64,000 nucleotides of DNA, from contig JBQTJW010000005.1 of assembly GCA_052386745.1 (NCBI GenBank), positions 148,800-212,799 of the forward strand, in the 5' to 3' direction. The notes under the pieces were generated by a model. The model was given only the letters and a program-made list of their open reading frames with translations, did not search any database and had not been told where the DNA came from. The DNA comes from Panacagrimonas sp052386745. Its GTDB lineage: Bacteria; Pseudomonadota; Gammaproteobacteria; Nevskiales; Nevskiaceae. A program made the translations under genes and the position numbers. Numbering within the stretch: the stretch's first letter is position 1; each line of letters starts with the position of its first letter. Positions 17,678 through 29,070 of this stretch are shown piece by piece.

Positions 17678-18625
17678 TCACTCGGCAGTCCTGACGGCAT
17701 TGGTCATCCGTACGAACCGCCCGGTGTCGGCGTCGGTCACGAAGACCAGGCCGTCCCCCAGCCGTGTACTGAGTCCCTGCCCGACGACGACCCAGAGCTG
17801 GTTTTTCCGGAACGCCCGGTAGGGCGCCTGCGCGTCGACCACTTCGGCCCCATAGCGCGCGGTCCAGGCCTGCCTCGCGATGGCGATGGCTGCCTTGCCG
17901 TTCACGACGGGTCCGGCGGGTGCCGCATCCGCAACCGTCTCGTCCGGGTCGATGCCCGCCACGTAGCGCTGCACCCAGCTCTGCCACTCGCTGTCCGGAA
18001 TCGGCTTGGGTTTGGTGCGGTCCGGCAGGTCCGAGGCCTTGCGCAGGTGCAGGTCATACGGGGGCGGGTACGAGGTGGGCATGGGCGCGGCCTTGTCGCC
18101 GAGCAGGCCGTTGAGCGTTTCGCGCACGCGCTTGGCCACGTCGATGGGCGTGGGCGGATTGGCCGGGCGCGTGTAGAGGATGTTCTGCTTGCCGTCCATC
18201 ACCACCAGCCAGGGCGTGCGCTGAACGCGGTAGTCGTGCATCAGCGGGTCGCCGTTGAGCAGCAGCGGGAAGCTCAGGCCGCGGTCGCGCATGGTCTGAA
18301 CCGGATCGCCGTCCTCGCGCACGTTGATGGTCCACACGTTCACGCCGCGGTCGCGGTAGTCCTCCCAGATGGTCTGCACGTAGGGCTGGAGGGCGCGGCT
18401 GAACGGGCACCACGACGGCCAGAACATCAGCACGGTGGGCTGGCCGTGCGCATCCGCCGGGTAATTGACGACATGGCCGTCGGGCGTCTTCAGCGACCAG
18501 GCAGGGGCTACGGTGATGGGCCCCGGCTCGTCGAGAAGTTCCACCGCAGGGGCCGGCGCGGCCACGACGAGCACACAGAGCACGACCAGGGCACGGCAGG
18601 CATGGCCGAAGTGTTCAGACAGCAT
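17678..18625 (-). CDS. Exported thioredoxin-fold protein with CxxS site
   Basis: 315-residue exported protein. An N-terminal signal peptide (about residues 1-27) is followed by a TlpA/AhpC-like thioredoxin fold (about 38-165). The active-site position reads W72-C73-P-F-S76, i.e. CxxS instead of CxxC, so it may not act as a simple dithiol oxidoreductase. After a proline-rich linker (YPPPYDLHLRK) comes a ~110-residue C-terminal region with an NTF2-like look (IAIARQAWTARYGAEV...YRAFRKNQLWVVVG). The ATG at 18625 is preceded by a clear GAGGGG Shine-Dalgarno, fixing the start. It follows the LON-domain gene by 8 bp, so they are probably co-transcribed. Confidence 0.75.
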   Translation of the reverse strand: MLSEHFGHACRALVVLCVLVVAAPAPAVELLDEPGPITVAPAWSLKTPDGHVVNYPADAHGQPTVLMFWPSWCPFSRALQPYVQTIWEDYRDRGVNVWTINVREDGDPVQTMRDRGLSFPLLLNGDPLMHDYRVQRTPWLVVMDGKQNILYTRPANPPTPIDVAKRVRETLNGLLGDKAAPMPTSYPPPYDLHLRKASDLPDRTKPKPIPDSEWQSWVQRYVAGIDPDETVADAAPAGPVVNGKAAIAIARQAWTARYGAEVVDAQAPYRAFRKNQLWVVVGQGLSTRLGDGLVFVTDADTGRFVRMTNAVRTAE

Positions 18626-18633
18626 GATTCCCC

Positions 18634-19221
18634 TCAATGGTCCAGGTCGCGGATGGCCTGTTCGACCTCCGCCAGGGCCGCGAGTGGATTGCGTTCCTGC
18701 AGCAGGTGCAAGCGGCGGTCCGTCGAGAGCGGCAGGATCTCGGCCAGGCGGTACGCCACCCAGGCCGCATCCTCCAGCCGCGCCGGCCGGGGGAAATGCT
18801 GCACGCCAACCTTTTCCATCAGCGCGCCGAGCGAGCGCCCGATGACCTTCTGCTCGTCAGGCAGCGGCTGGTCCACCCGAGGGTCCTCCAGCAGCACCTG
18901 GGCCCGGATCAGGCCGTCGCGCTGCACGCGCTGGTCGATCACGCGGAACACGTCCTCGCCCTGCGTCACCAGCGAGAACAGGCCGGGCGACGGCACCTCC
19001 CACTCCAGGATGCGGGCGGTGCAGCCGATGGGCGCGGCCACCGCGGGGACACCGGCTTCGCGCCCTTCCAGGATCTGGCACACGCCGAACACGGCGTTGT
19101 CGCGGATGCAGGCCTTGGTCATGTCCACGTAGCGCGCTTCGAAGATGCGCAGCGGCAGCCGGCCGCCGGGAAACAGCACCGTGTTGAGCGGGAACAGCGG
19201 AATTTCGACCAGGGAGGCCAT
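18634..19221 (-). CDS. LON substrate-binding domain protein
   Basis: 195-residue stand-alone LON N-terminal domain protein, lacking the ATPase and protease domains of Lon. It starts MASLVEIPLFPLNTVLFPGG, with LPLRIFEARYVDM as the second hallmark of this family. Such proteins are widespread in Proteobacteria; they are thought to bind protein substrates, but no function is firmly established. It sits 8 bp upstream of the thioredoxin-like gene and 45 bp downstream of the GST gene on the same strand. Confidence 0.88.
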   Translation of the reverse strand: MASLVEIPLFPLNTVLFPGGRLPLRIFEARYVDMTKACIRDNAVFGVCQILEGREAGVPAVAAPIGCTARILEWEVPSPGLFSLVTQGEDVFRVIDQRVQRDGLIRAQVLLEDPRVDQPLPDEQKVIGRSLGALMEKVGVQHFPRPARLEDAAWVAYRLAEILPLSTDRRLHLLQERNPLAALAEVEQAIRDLDH

Positions 19222-19266
19222 GGCGCTGTGCTCAGCCGCGCAGGGCCGCGAAGCCGCACGGCCGTG

Positions 19267-19950
19267 TCACGGCCGGGCCCCCGTCACCAGGATGGACTGG
19301 CCCATCCTGGTCGTGTCCTGGCCGCCGCTGCCCAGCTTGATCGGCTCGGGGACGACGATGCCGCGCTGCACCGCGGGCCGGGCGCGGATGGTTTCGATCC
19401 ACCGTGAAAGGTGCGGCAGGTCATCCACCGACACGCCGGCCCAGTCGTGCAGCGACACCCAGGACCAGTTGGCGATGTCCGCAATGGTGTAATCGCCGGC
19501 CAGGTACTCGTGGTCGGCAAGGCGGGTATCCAGCACGCGGTAGAGGCGCTTGGTCTCGGTCTGGTAGCGCTCGATGGCGTAGGGGATTTTCTCGTGCGCG
19601 TAGCGGAAGAACACGTTGGCCTGGCCCTGCATGGGGCCGATGCCGCCCATCTGGAACATGAGCCACTGGATCACGCGCGAGCGTCCCTGCCGATCGGCCG
19701 GCAAGAAGCGCCCGTACTTTTCCGCGAGGTAGATCAGGATGGCGCCGGATTCGAACACGGCAAAGTCGCCTTCCTCGCGATCCACGATGGCGGGAATGCG
19801 GCCGTTGGGGTTGATCTTGAGATACGCCGCGGTCTTCTGTTCCTGCCTGGACAGTGACAGCGCGTGCAGCGTGTACGGCACGCCCAGTTCCTCCAGCATG
19901 ATGGAAGCCTTCCAGCCATTGGGCGTGGCGGAGGTGTAGAGATCAATCAT
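19267..19950 (-). CDS. Glutathione S-transferase, YfcG/YghU (Nu-class) type
   Basis: 227-residue GST with an N-terminal thioredoxin-like domain (residues ~1-85) and C-terminal helical domain. The start MIDLYTSATPNGWKASIMLEE and FESGAILIYLAEKYGRFLP are characteristic of the YfcG-like group, which has disulfide-bond reductase activity and uses a Thr/Asn pair instead of a classic Tyr/Cys. It is divergent from a closely similar paralogue at 20095, with 144 bp of shared intergenic DNA between them. Confidence 0.92.
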   Translation of the reverse strand: MIDLYTSATPNGWKASIMLEELGVPYTLHALSLSRQEQKTAAYLKINPNGRIPAIVDREEGDFAVFESGAILIYLAEKYGRFLPADRQGRSRVIQWLMFQMGGIGPMQGQANVFFRYAHEKIPYAIERYQTETKRLYRVLDTRLADHEYLAGDYTIADIANWSWVSLHDWAGVSVDDLPHLSRWIETIRARPAVQRGIVVPEPIKLGSGGQDTTRMGQSILVTGARP

Positions 19951-20094
19951 CCGGCGTCTCCTGGAAAGCCGCGAGGGCCCGAGTGGTCTGGACAGTAGGC
20001 TCAGACTTTAATTCAGCAAGGGCGACCACGGACTGCCCGCGAGCGGCAACTGGCTTAGGCTTCCCGTTTTCCTGCGCAGAGCCCGAGCCATTCC

Positions 20095-20793
20095 ATGATC
20101 GACCTCTACTACTGGCCCACGCCCAATGGCTGGAAGGCTTCCATCATGCTGGAGGAATGCGGGCTGCCCTACACCGTGCACCGCGTGAACATCGGCCGCG
20201 GCGAGCAGTTCGAGCCGGCGTTTCTCGCCATCAGCCCCAACAACCGCATCCCTGCCATCGTCGATCGCGCCCCGGCCGGCGGCGGCGAGCCCCTGAGCGT
20301 GTTCGAGACCGGCGCCATCCTGGTCTACCTCGCCGAGAAATGCGGCCGCTTCCTGCCCACCGACCTGCGCGGGCGCCACCAGGTGATGCAATGGCTGATG
20401 TGGCAGATGGGCGGACTCGGCCCGATGGCCGGGCAGAACGGGCACTTCAAACTCTACGCGCCGGAAAAAGTGCCCTACGCCATCGACCGCTACGACCGCG
20501 AAACCCGCCGGCTCTACGGCGTCCTGAACACGCAGCTGGGCAGGACCGGCGCGTTCATCGCCGGCGACTATTCGATTGCCGACATGGCCTGCTTCCCGTG
20601 GATCCGCACGCACAAGGCCCAGGGCATTGCGCTCGAACACTTTCCGCACCTGCACCGCTGGTTCGGCGAGGTGCAGGACCGCCCCGCCGTCCAGCGCGGC
20701 CTGGCGCTGGCGTCCGAGCTGGTGCTCAAGACGCTGGACGACGAGGCGCGGCGCTCGCTGTTCGGACCCCGTCCGATCCCGGCGTCGAAGTGA
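20095..20793 (+). CDS. Glutathione S-transferase, YfcG type (paralogue)
   Basis: 232-residue paralogue of the GST at 19267, on the opposite strand. It shares the opening MIDLYYWPTPNGWKASIMLEE and FETGAILVYLAEKCGRFLP. It differs by a short insertion after PAIVDR (residues ~59-66) and a longer C-terminal tail. The divergent duplicate pair suggests duplication by inversion, or independent acquisition of related genes sharing one promoter region. Substrates are unknown. Confidence 0.92.
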   Translation: MIDLYYWPTPNGWKASIMLEECGLPYTVHRVNIGRGEQFEPAFLAISPNNRIPAIVDRAPAGGGEPLSVFETGAILVYLAEKCGRFLPTDLRGRHQVMQWLMWQMGGLGPMAGQNGHFKLYAPEKVPYAIDRYDRETRRLYGVLNTQLGRTGAFIAGDYSIADMACFPWIRTHKAQGIALEHFPHLHRWFGEVQDRPAVQRGLALASELVLKTLDDEARRSLFGPRPIPASK

Positions 20794-20827
20794 TGCGGCG
20801 AGCCGTGTCGAGCAGGCCGCACCGCGT

Positions 20828-21547
20828 TCAAACCGCCTTGCTTTCGCCTTCCTCGCGCAGCGAGAACGGGTTGAAGTCGGTTCGGTGGTCGTAGGTATCC
20901 ACGCCCTCCACGCGTTTGAGCCAGCCGACCACGGCGTAGGTCACGGGCGTGAACAGCACCTCCACCGAGAGCTTGAAAACGAAGTTGAACAGGATGACGC
21001 CGATCAGCATCTGCGTCTCCCAGAGCCCGCCGAAGGCGATCGGGTAGAACAGCACGGAGTCGGCGAACTGCCCGCACACGGTGGAGCCGATGGTCCGGCT
21101 CCACAGGTGGCGTCCCTGGGTCCAGACCTTCATCTTGGCCATGACGAAGGAGTTGAGGAAGTCGCCCACCCAGTAGGCCACGATGCTTCCGAGCACGATG
21201 CGCCAGGTGTTGCCGAACGCGGTTTCCAGTGCCGGTTGCAGCGCGCGATTGTAGTCGTCCTGCGCGGCGGGCATGTTCAGCACGGCATACGTCATGAAGG
21301 TGGCGAACAGCATGGCCATGAAGCCCGCCCAGATCGCCCGCCGCGCTCGCGAGTAGCCGTACACCTCGGTGAGCACGTCACCGAAGATGTAGCCGATCGG
21401 GAAGAACAGGTTGCCCGCGCTGAAGGCGAACAGGCCGATGACCGGCAGGTGCAGCTCGCAGACCTTGCCGGGGCCGATCAGGTTGGAACAGAGCAGAACC
21501 GCCACCGTGCCGCCCAGGAAGAAGTCGTAGTAGCGGAAGCGTTGCAT
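20828..21547 (-). CDS. yhhQ: Queuosine precursor transporter, YhhQ family
   Basis: 239-residue polytopic inner-membrane protein of the ECF-type YhhQ/DUF165 family that imports the queuosine precursors preQ0/preQ1. About six membrane segments are visible. The family motif FPIGYIFGDVLTEVYGYSRARRAIW is in the N-terminal half, and YWVGDFLNSFVMAKMK and RTIGSTVCGQFADSVLFY follow. The ATG at 21547 (MQRFRYYDFFLGG) is preferred over an in-frame upstream GTG that adds an unconserved 19 residues. It converges on the GST gene with 34 bp between stops. Confidence 0.9.
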   Translation of the reverse strand: MQRFRYYDFFLGGTVAVLLCSNLIGPGKVCELHLPVIGLFAFSAGNLFFPIGYIFGDVLTEVYGYSRARRAIWAGFMAMLFATFMTYAVLNMPAAQDDYNRALQPALETAFGNTWRIVLGSIVAYWVGDFLNSFVMAKMKVWTQGRHLWSRTIGSTVCGQFADSVLFYPIAFGGLWETQMLIGVILFNFVFKLSVEVLFTPVTYAVVGWLKRVEGVDTYDHRTDFNPFSLREEGESKAV

Positions 21548-21611
21548 GCGCGTGGTCCGGTAGAGTCCGCCGCAGTATGCCGCGGCGGCTGGGCCGATTC
21601 CCACGCGAAAA

Positions 21612-22118
21612 TCAAACCAGCGCGACGCCGTCGGGCAGCTCGTTGCCGAAGTCGGCGCGGGGTGGTGGATGACGCGCCAGCACCGCGGCCACGGCCTCGA
21701 TGCCGGCTATGGCACCGCCGCGAAAATCGCCGGCCGAGAAATGCTTTTCCATGATCTGGCAGCAGGCCTGCCATTCGGCCGCCGGCACGCGCTGGTTGCC
21801 GACCCCGCGATCGGCCACGATCTCCACGTCGCGATCGGCCAGCAGCACGTAGATCAGCACGCCGGGGTTGGGCTCGGTATCCCAGACGCGCAGGTGCGAA
21901 AACGCCTCAATCGCCGCGTCGCGCGGCGTGAACCCGTGCCAGAGTTCGGGGAGGGACAGCGCGGTGTCGACGGCGAAACGGATTTCACCGGGATGGATTT
22001 TCTCGCAGCTGCGGATGGCGTCCTCGATGGCCTCCATCGCATGCAGCGGGAAGGCCCTGCGCCGGGTCCAGGGCCCGGTCGCGAGGTGGCGCAGCCAGCG
22101 TCCGGGACGGCTTACCAT
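21612..22118 (-). CDS. TPM-domain protein without membrane anchor
   Basis: 168-residue protein of the TPM (YgcG-like) family, with the domain at residues ~28-150. Landmarks are AIRSCEKIHPGEIRFAV, RVWDTEPNPGVLIYVLLADRDVEIVADRG and HFSAGDFRGGAIAGIEAV. Unlike its neighbour it has no signal peptide or Gly-rich tail, so it is likely cytoplasmic or inner-membrane associated. The start overlaps the end of the preceding TPM gene by 7 bp. The pair with LemA is a recurrent three-gene module of uncertain function. Confidence 0.85.
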   Translation of the reverse strand: MVSRPGRWLRHLATGPWTRRRAFPLHAMEAIEDAIRSCEKIHPGEIRFAVDTALSLPELWHGFTPRDAAIEAFSHLRVWDTEPNPGVLIYVLLADRDVEIVADRGVGNQRVPAAEWQACCQIMEKHFSAGDFRGGAIAGIEAVAAVLARHPPPRADFGNELPDGVALV

Positions 22119-22960
22119 CTTCCCGACGCGCCTCCGCCGCCGAAGCTTCCACCGCCGCCACGGAATCCGCCGCCAGAGAAGCCGCCACCGGATCGGCCGC
22201 TGCTCCAGCCGCCTCCGGCGAACCCACCGAAGCTCAGCAAGAAGCTCAGGACGAAAGCCGCGATGCCCATCACTAAGGCGATGCCGAGCGTACCCAGAAG
22301 CAGCATCGCCAGCGCAAATACGATCAGCCCGGCCAGGCCCGCACCCAGCAGTCGGCCCAGCATGCGGCGCAACATCTGGCCGATGAACAGCACGCCGGCC
22401 AGCAGCAGACCCATCCAGTTGCCTTCGAACGAAGGCCCTGAAATTTCAACTTCTCGTGCCGGCTCAGGCAGCGCTTCTCCACGGATCAGACCAAGGATAC
22501 GATCGACACCCGCATCGATGCCGCGGTAAAACGCGCCGTCGCGGAAATGCGGCAGCATGATCTCCTCGACGATGCGCTTGCCGATCGCGTCGGGAATCGC
22601 GCCTTCGAGTCCGCGACCGACTTCGATGCGCAGCGCGCGATCGTTCTTCGCGACCAGCAGCAACACGCCATCGTCCTGTTCGGCGCGGCCCAGCTTCCAG
22701 GCGTCGGCCACGCGGATCGAATACTGCTCGATGGTCTCGGGCTGCGTGGTCGGCAGCAGCAGCACCGCGATCTGGCTGCCCTTTTCCTTTTCGAAGGCGG
22801 TGAGCTTGGATTCGAGCGCCGCGCGCTGCGAAGAGCCCAGCGTTCCCGTGAGGTCCGTCACACGCGCCCGCAGTTCGGGTACGGCAACTTCCGCCGTGGC
22901 CACACCAGCCCAGTAAAGGCTGATGAGTAGAACCAGAAACGATCGGGTCGCCGCGGTCAT
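22112..22960 (-). CDS. TPM-domain (YgcG-type) exported membrane protein
   Basis: 282-residue YgcG-like protein. A signal peptide (residues ~1-23) precedes the TPM domain (~25-170: LTGTLGSSQRAALESKLTAF, GSQIAVLLLPTTQ, DGVLLLVAKNDRALRIEVGRGLEGAIPD). Two or three membrane helices follow at about 183-250, then a very Gly/Ser-rich C-terminus (GGGFSGGGFRGGGGSFGGGG). It is downstream of lemA by 14 bp and overlaps the second TPM gene. The family is linked to membrane protein turnover and thylakoid repair in plants; the bacterial role is not established. Confidence 0.88.
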   Translation of the reverse strand: MTAATRSFLVLLISLYWAGVATAEVAVPELRARVTDLTGTLGSSQRAALESKLTAFEKEKGSQIAVLLLPTTQPETIEQYSIRVADAWKLGRAEQDDGVLLLVAKNDRALRIEVGRGLEGAIPDAIGKRIVEEIMLPHFRDGAFYRGIDAGVDRILGLIRGEALPEPAREVEISGPSFEGNWMGLLLAGVLFIGQMLRRMLGRLLGAGLAGLIVFALAMLLLGTLGIALVMGIAAFVLSFLLSFGGFAGGGWSSGRSGGGFSGGGFRGGGGSFGGGGASGRW

Positions 22961-22974
22961 GGCAATGCTCGGAT

Positions 22975-23568
22975 TCAGTTGTCGCCGAAATCCACTTTCG
23001 GCGGCGCGCTGATGGCCTTTTCGTTCTCCACCGCAAAGCTCGGCTTCACCACGTGGCCAAACATCTTCGCCGTGAGGTTGGTGGGGAACGAGCGCACCGC
23101 CACGTTGTACTGCTGCACCGCGTCGATAAAGCGGTTGCGCGCCACCGTGATGCGGTTCTCGGTGCCCTCCAGCTGCGCCTGGAGGTCGCGGAACAGCGAG
23201 TCCGACTTGAGCTGCGGATAATTTTCGGTCACCACCAGCAGCCTTGAGAGCGCCGACGACAGCTCGCCCTGCGCCTCGCCGAAGCGCTTCATGGCGTCCG
23301 GGTCGTTGACCATCTCCGGCGTCACGTTGACCGAGCCCACCTTGGAGCGCGCCTGGGTCACGCCGAGCAGCACGTCCTTTTCCTGCTGCGCGAAGCCCTT
23401 CACCGTGGCGACGAGGTTGGGCACCAGGTCGGCCCGTCGCTGGTACTGGTTGAGCACCTCGGCCCAGGCCGATTTCACCGCCTCGTCCTTCTGCTGCAGG
23501 GCGTTGTAGCCGCAGCCCGACAGCAGGACGGCGACCACGGCGATGACGACGAGACGAAACTGTTTCAC
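22975..23568 (-). CDS. lemA: LemA family lipoprotein
   Basis: 197-residue LemA family protein made of long helices. The N-terminus is a lipoprotein signal with lipobox LLSGC (Cys19), then GYNALQQKDEAVKSAWAEVLNQYQRRADLVPNL, the family's most conserved stretch, and the helical ENRITVARNRFIDAVQQYN segment. The GTG at 23568 is supported by an upstream AGGGAG. It heads the lemA-TPM-TPM unit; function is unknown. Confidence 0.92.
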   Translation of the reverse strand: MKQFRLVVIAVVAVLLSGCGYNALQQKDEAVKSAWAEVLNQYQRRADLVPNLVATVKGFAQQEKDVLLGVTQARSKVGSVNVTPEMVNDPDAMKRFGEAQGELSSALSRLLVVTENYPQLKSDSLFRDLQAQLEGTENRITVARNRFIDAVQQYNVAVRSFPTNLTAKMFGHVVKPSFAVENEKAISAPPKVDFGDN

Positions 23569-23626
23569 GAACGACTCCCTTCAGCGCAAGTAACGTGGCT
23601 CGAATGTGGGGTGAGCGCCCCGCGAA

Positions 23627-24267
23627 TCAAGCCGGACGCAGCAGTTTCAGTGCCCGCCCGCTCATCCCGTCGTGCAGCGCGGGGATACTCAGCAGCATGT
23701 GCAGGGGCTCGATGGCGCGCGCCGCCTCCATCGCACCCAGGTCCAGCGTTTCCCAGCCGAACGGGGCGAGCAGGTGCGCCACCTCGCGCTTGGCCTGCGC
23801 GTGGTTACCGCAGATGAACATGCCGGGCGGTCCGCCCGAAACCTGGGGATTGACCATCTGCGCCACGCCCGCGGCATTGAACGCCTTGACGAAACGGGCC
23901 ACGGAATATTCCCGCTGCAGGCGTTCCATCAGCGAATCCTCCAGCGAGGTGAAGAAGCGCAGCACGCCGTTTACCGGTGGCTGGTCCGAGATCGGGTTGC
24001 AGGTATCGATCACGGTCTTGCCCATCAGGTTGCCGGTTCCCGCCAGGCGCAGCACCTTGCTGGCCGCCGCGCCGCGGACCGCGAGCACCAGCACGTCGCC
24101 GAACCCGGCGGCCTCGGCAAAGCTGCCGGCGCTGCTGCGCGGATTCTGCTTCATCCAGTCCCGCAGCTTTGCGGGTTCGCGCGTGCCCATGAGCACCTCG
24201 TGGCCGTGCTGGAGAAAGCCCGTTGCCAGCGTTCTGGCCACCTCGCCGGAGCCGAGCATGCCGATGT

Positions 24268-24271
<4 letters not shown>
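23627..24271 (-). CDS. NADP oxidoreductase, F420-dependent reductase-type (F420_oxidored domain)
   Basis: 214-residue Rossmann-fold protein related to NADPH:F420 reductases and pyrroline-5-carboxylate reductases. The dinucleotide-binding motif is LGSGEVARTLATGF near the N-terminus. The domain continues with HGHEVLMGTREP and TVIDTCNPIS, and FVKAFNAAGVAQM is typical of the family. The ATG at 24271 overlaps the SNF2 gene stop by ATGA. A true F420 partner is unlikely in this organism, so it is probably an NADPH-dependent reductase of unknown substrate. Confidence 0.82.
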
Positions 24272-27639
<3,368 letters not shown>

Positions 27640-27649
27640 GCCGCTGAAC

Positions 27650-28834
27650 TCAGCCCTTGGCGCGGGCTTCCAGCGCGGCTACTGCGGGCAGGGTCTTGCC
27701 TTCCAGGAATTCCAGGAACGCGCCACCGGCGGTGGAGATGTATCCGACCTGCTTTTCGATGCCGAACTTGCCGATGGCCGCCACCGTGTCGCCGCCTCCG
27801 GCGATGGACATGGCGCTGGATCTGGCAATGGCCTGGGCCAGCACCTGGGTGCCGTTGGCGAAGGCATCGAACTCGAACACGCCCAGCGGACCGTTCCAGA
27901 CGATGGTGCCGGCCGTGTCCATGATGGCGGCCAGCGCCTGCGCCGTGGCGGGGCCCACGTCCAGGATCAGGTCATCCGCCTCCACGTCCCTGGCGGCCTT
28001 GACGCTGGCGGCGGCCGTGGCGGAGAAGGTCTTGGCCGTCACCACGTCGGTGGGAATGGGCACGGACGCGCCGCGCTTGGCCATCTTGTCGATGATTCGC
28101 CTGGCCTCGCCAACCAGGTCCGGCTCGGCCAGCGACTTGCCGATGGGCAGGCCCATGGCGAGCAGGAAGGTGTTGGCGATGCCGCCGCCGACCACGAGCT
28201 GGTCGACCTTGTCGGCCAGCGCATCGAGAATCGTCAGCTTGGTCGATACCTTCGAGCCGCCGACGATGGCCACCAGCGGCCGCGCCGGCTGGCCGAGCGC
28301 CTTGCCCAGCGCTTCCAATTCGGCGGCCACGAGCGGGCCGGCGCAGGCGACCTTGGCTTTCAGCGCGAGCGCATGCGTCGTCGCCTCGGCGCGGTGCGCG
28401 GTGCCAAAGGCGTCGTTGGCGTAAACGTCGCAGAGCCTGGCCATCTTCACGGCCAGGTCCTCGCTGTTCTTCTTCTCGCCCTTGTTGCAGCGGCAGTTTT
28501 CCAGCAGCACGACCTGCCCGGGCTTGACGGTGAAGCCGCCATCGACCCAGTTCTGGACCAGCTCCACCTTCTGCCCCAGCAGCTCGCCCATGCGCGCGGC
28601 GATCGGCGCCAGCGAATCCGCCGGCTTGAACTCGCCCTCGGTGGGGCGGCCGAGGTGCGAGGTCACCATCACCGCCGCGCCCTTCTTCAGCGCAAGCTGG
28701 ATGCCCGGGATCGAGGCACGGATGCGCGTGTCTTCGGTGACGTTGCCGGCCTCGTCCTGCGGCACGTTGAGATCGGCGCGGATGAACACGCGCCGGTTGG
28801 CAAGGTCGAGATCAGCGAGGCGGAGGAAGTTCAT
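27650..28834 (-). CDS. pgk: Phosphoglycerate kinase
   Basis: Glycolytic kinase transferring phosphate from 1,3-bisphosphoglycerate to ADP, 394 residues. It shows the N-terminal RVFIRADLNVP motif, SHLGRPTEG, VLLENCRCNKGE (the usual RF in ENxRF is replaced by RC), GGSKVSTK, and the C-terminal GGGDTVAAIGKFG. The ATG at 28834 fits the family. The SNF2 gene follows closely. Neighbouring glycolytic genes are elsewhere in the window (gap, tkt). Confidence 0.96.
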   Translation of the reverse strand: MNFLRLADLDLANRRVFIRADLNVPQDEAGNVTEDTRIRASIPGIQLALKKGAAVMVTSHLGRPTEGEFKPADSLAPIAARMGELLGQKVELVQNWVDGGFTVKPGQVVLLENCRCNKGEKKNSEDLAVKMARLCDVYANDAFGTAHRAEATTHALALKAKVACAGPLVAAELEALGKALGQPARPLVAIVGGSKVSTKLTILDALADKVDQLVVGGGIANTFLLAMGLPIGKSLAEPDLVGEARRIIDKMAKRGASVPIPTDVVTAKTFSATAAASVKAARDVEADDLILDVGPATAQALAAIMDTAGTIVWNGPLGVFEFDAFANGTQVLAQAIARSSAMSIAGGGDTVAAIGKFGIEKQVGYISTAGGAFLEFLEGKTLPAVAALEARAKG

Positions 28835-28917
28835 GGAGGGTTTCGAGAGCGGTGCGAGAAGGGTTCGGGATCAGTTCGGCCGGGCCTGGGGGGAGGTTTC
28901 CGGAGCAGTGCGGAAGG

Positions 28918-28934
28918 ATGCCGATTTTCGGCAT
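28918..28934. repeat. Short perfect hairpin upstream of pgk
   Basis: ATGCCGA-TTT-TCGGCAT, a 7-bp stem with 3-nt loop, in the 236-bp gap between the 2OG oxygenase stop and the pgk start. It may end the oxygenase transcript or sit in the pgk leader. No T-tract follows, so its role is unassigned. Nothing else is recognised in 28835-29070. Confidence 0.35.
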
Positions 28935-29070
28935 TTGCGCCGCAAACGCCAATCCAGTGGCGCGCAGCCCACGGCCGGCAGGCCCGCCACGACGTGCAGT
29001 GCGCTGAAGTCGCGGCGGGCGAGGTGACCGCAAGGATCAAACCCAGGGCCGTCGTCGAAGCGGCGCAGGC

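Noticed and set aside
17678..18625. CcmG/DsbE (cytochrome c maturation thioredoxin)
   Set aside because: Active site is CxxS, the protein is too long with an extra C-terminal region, and it is far from the ccm operon.
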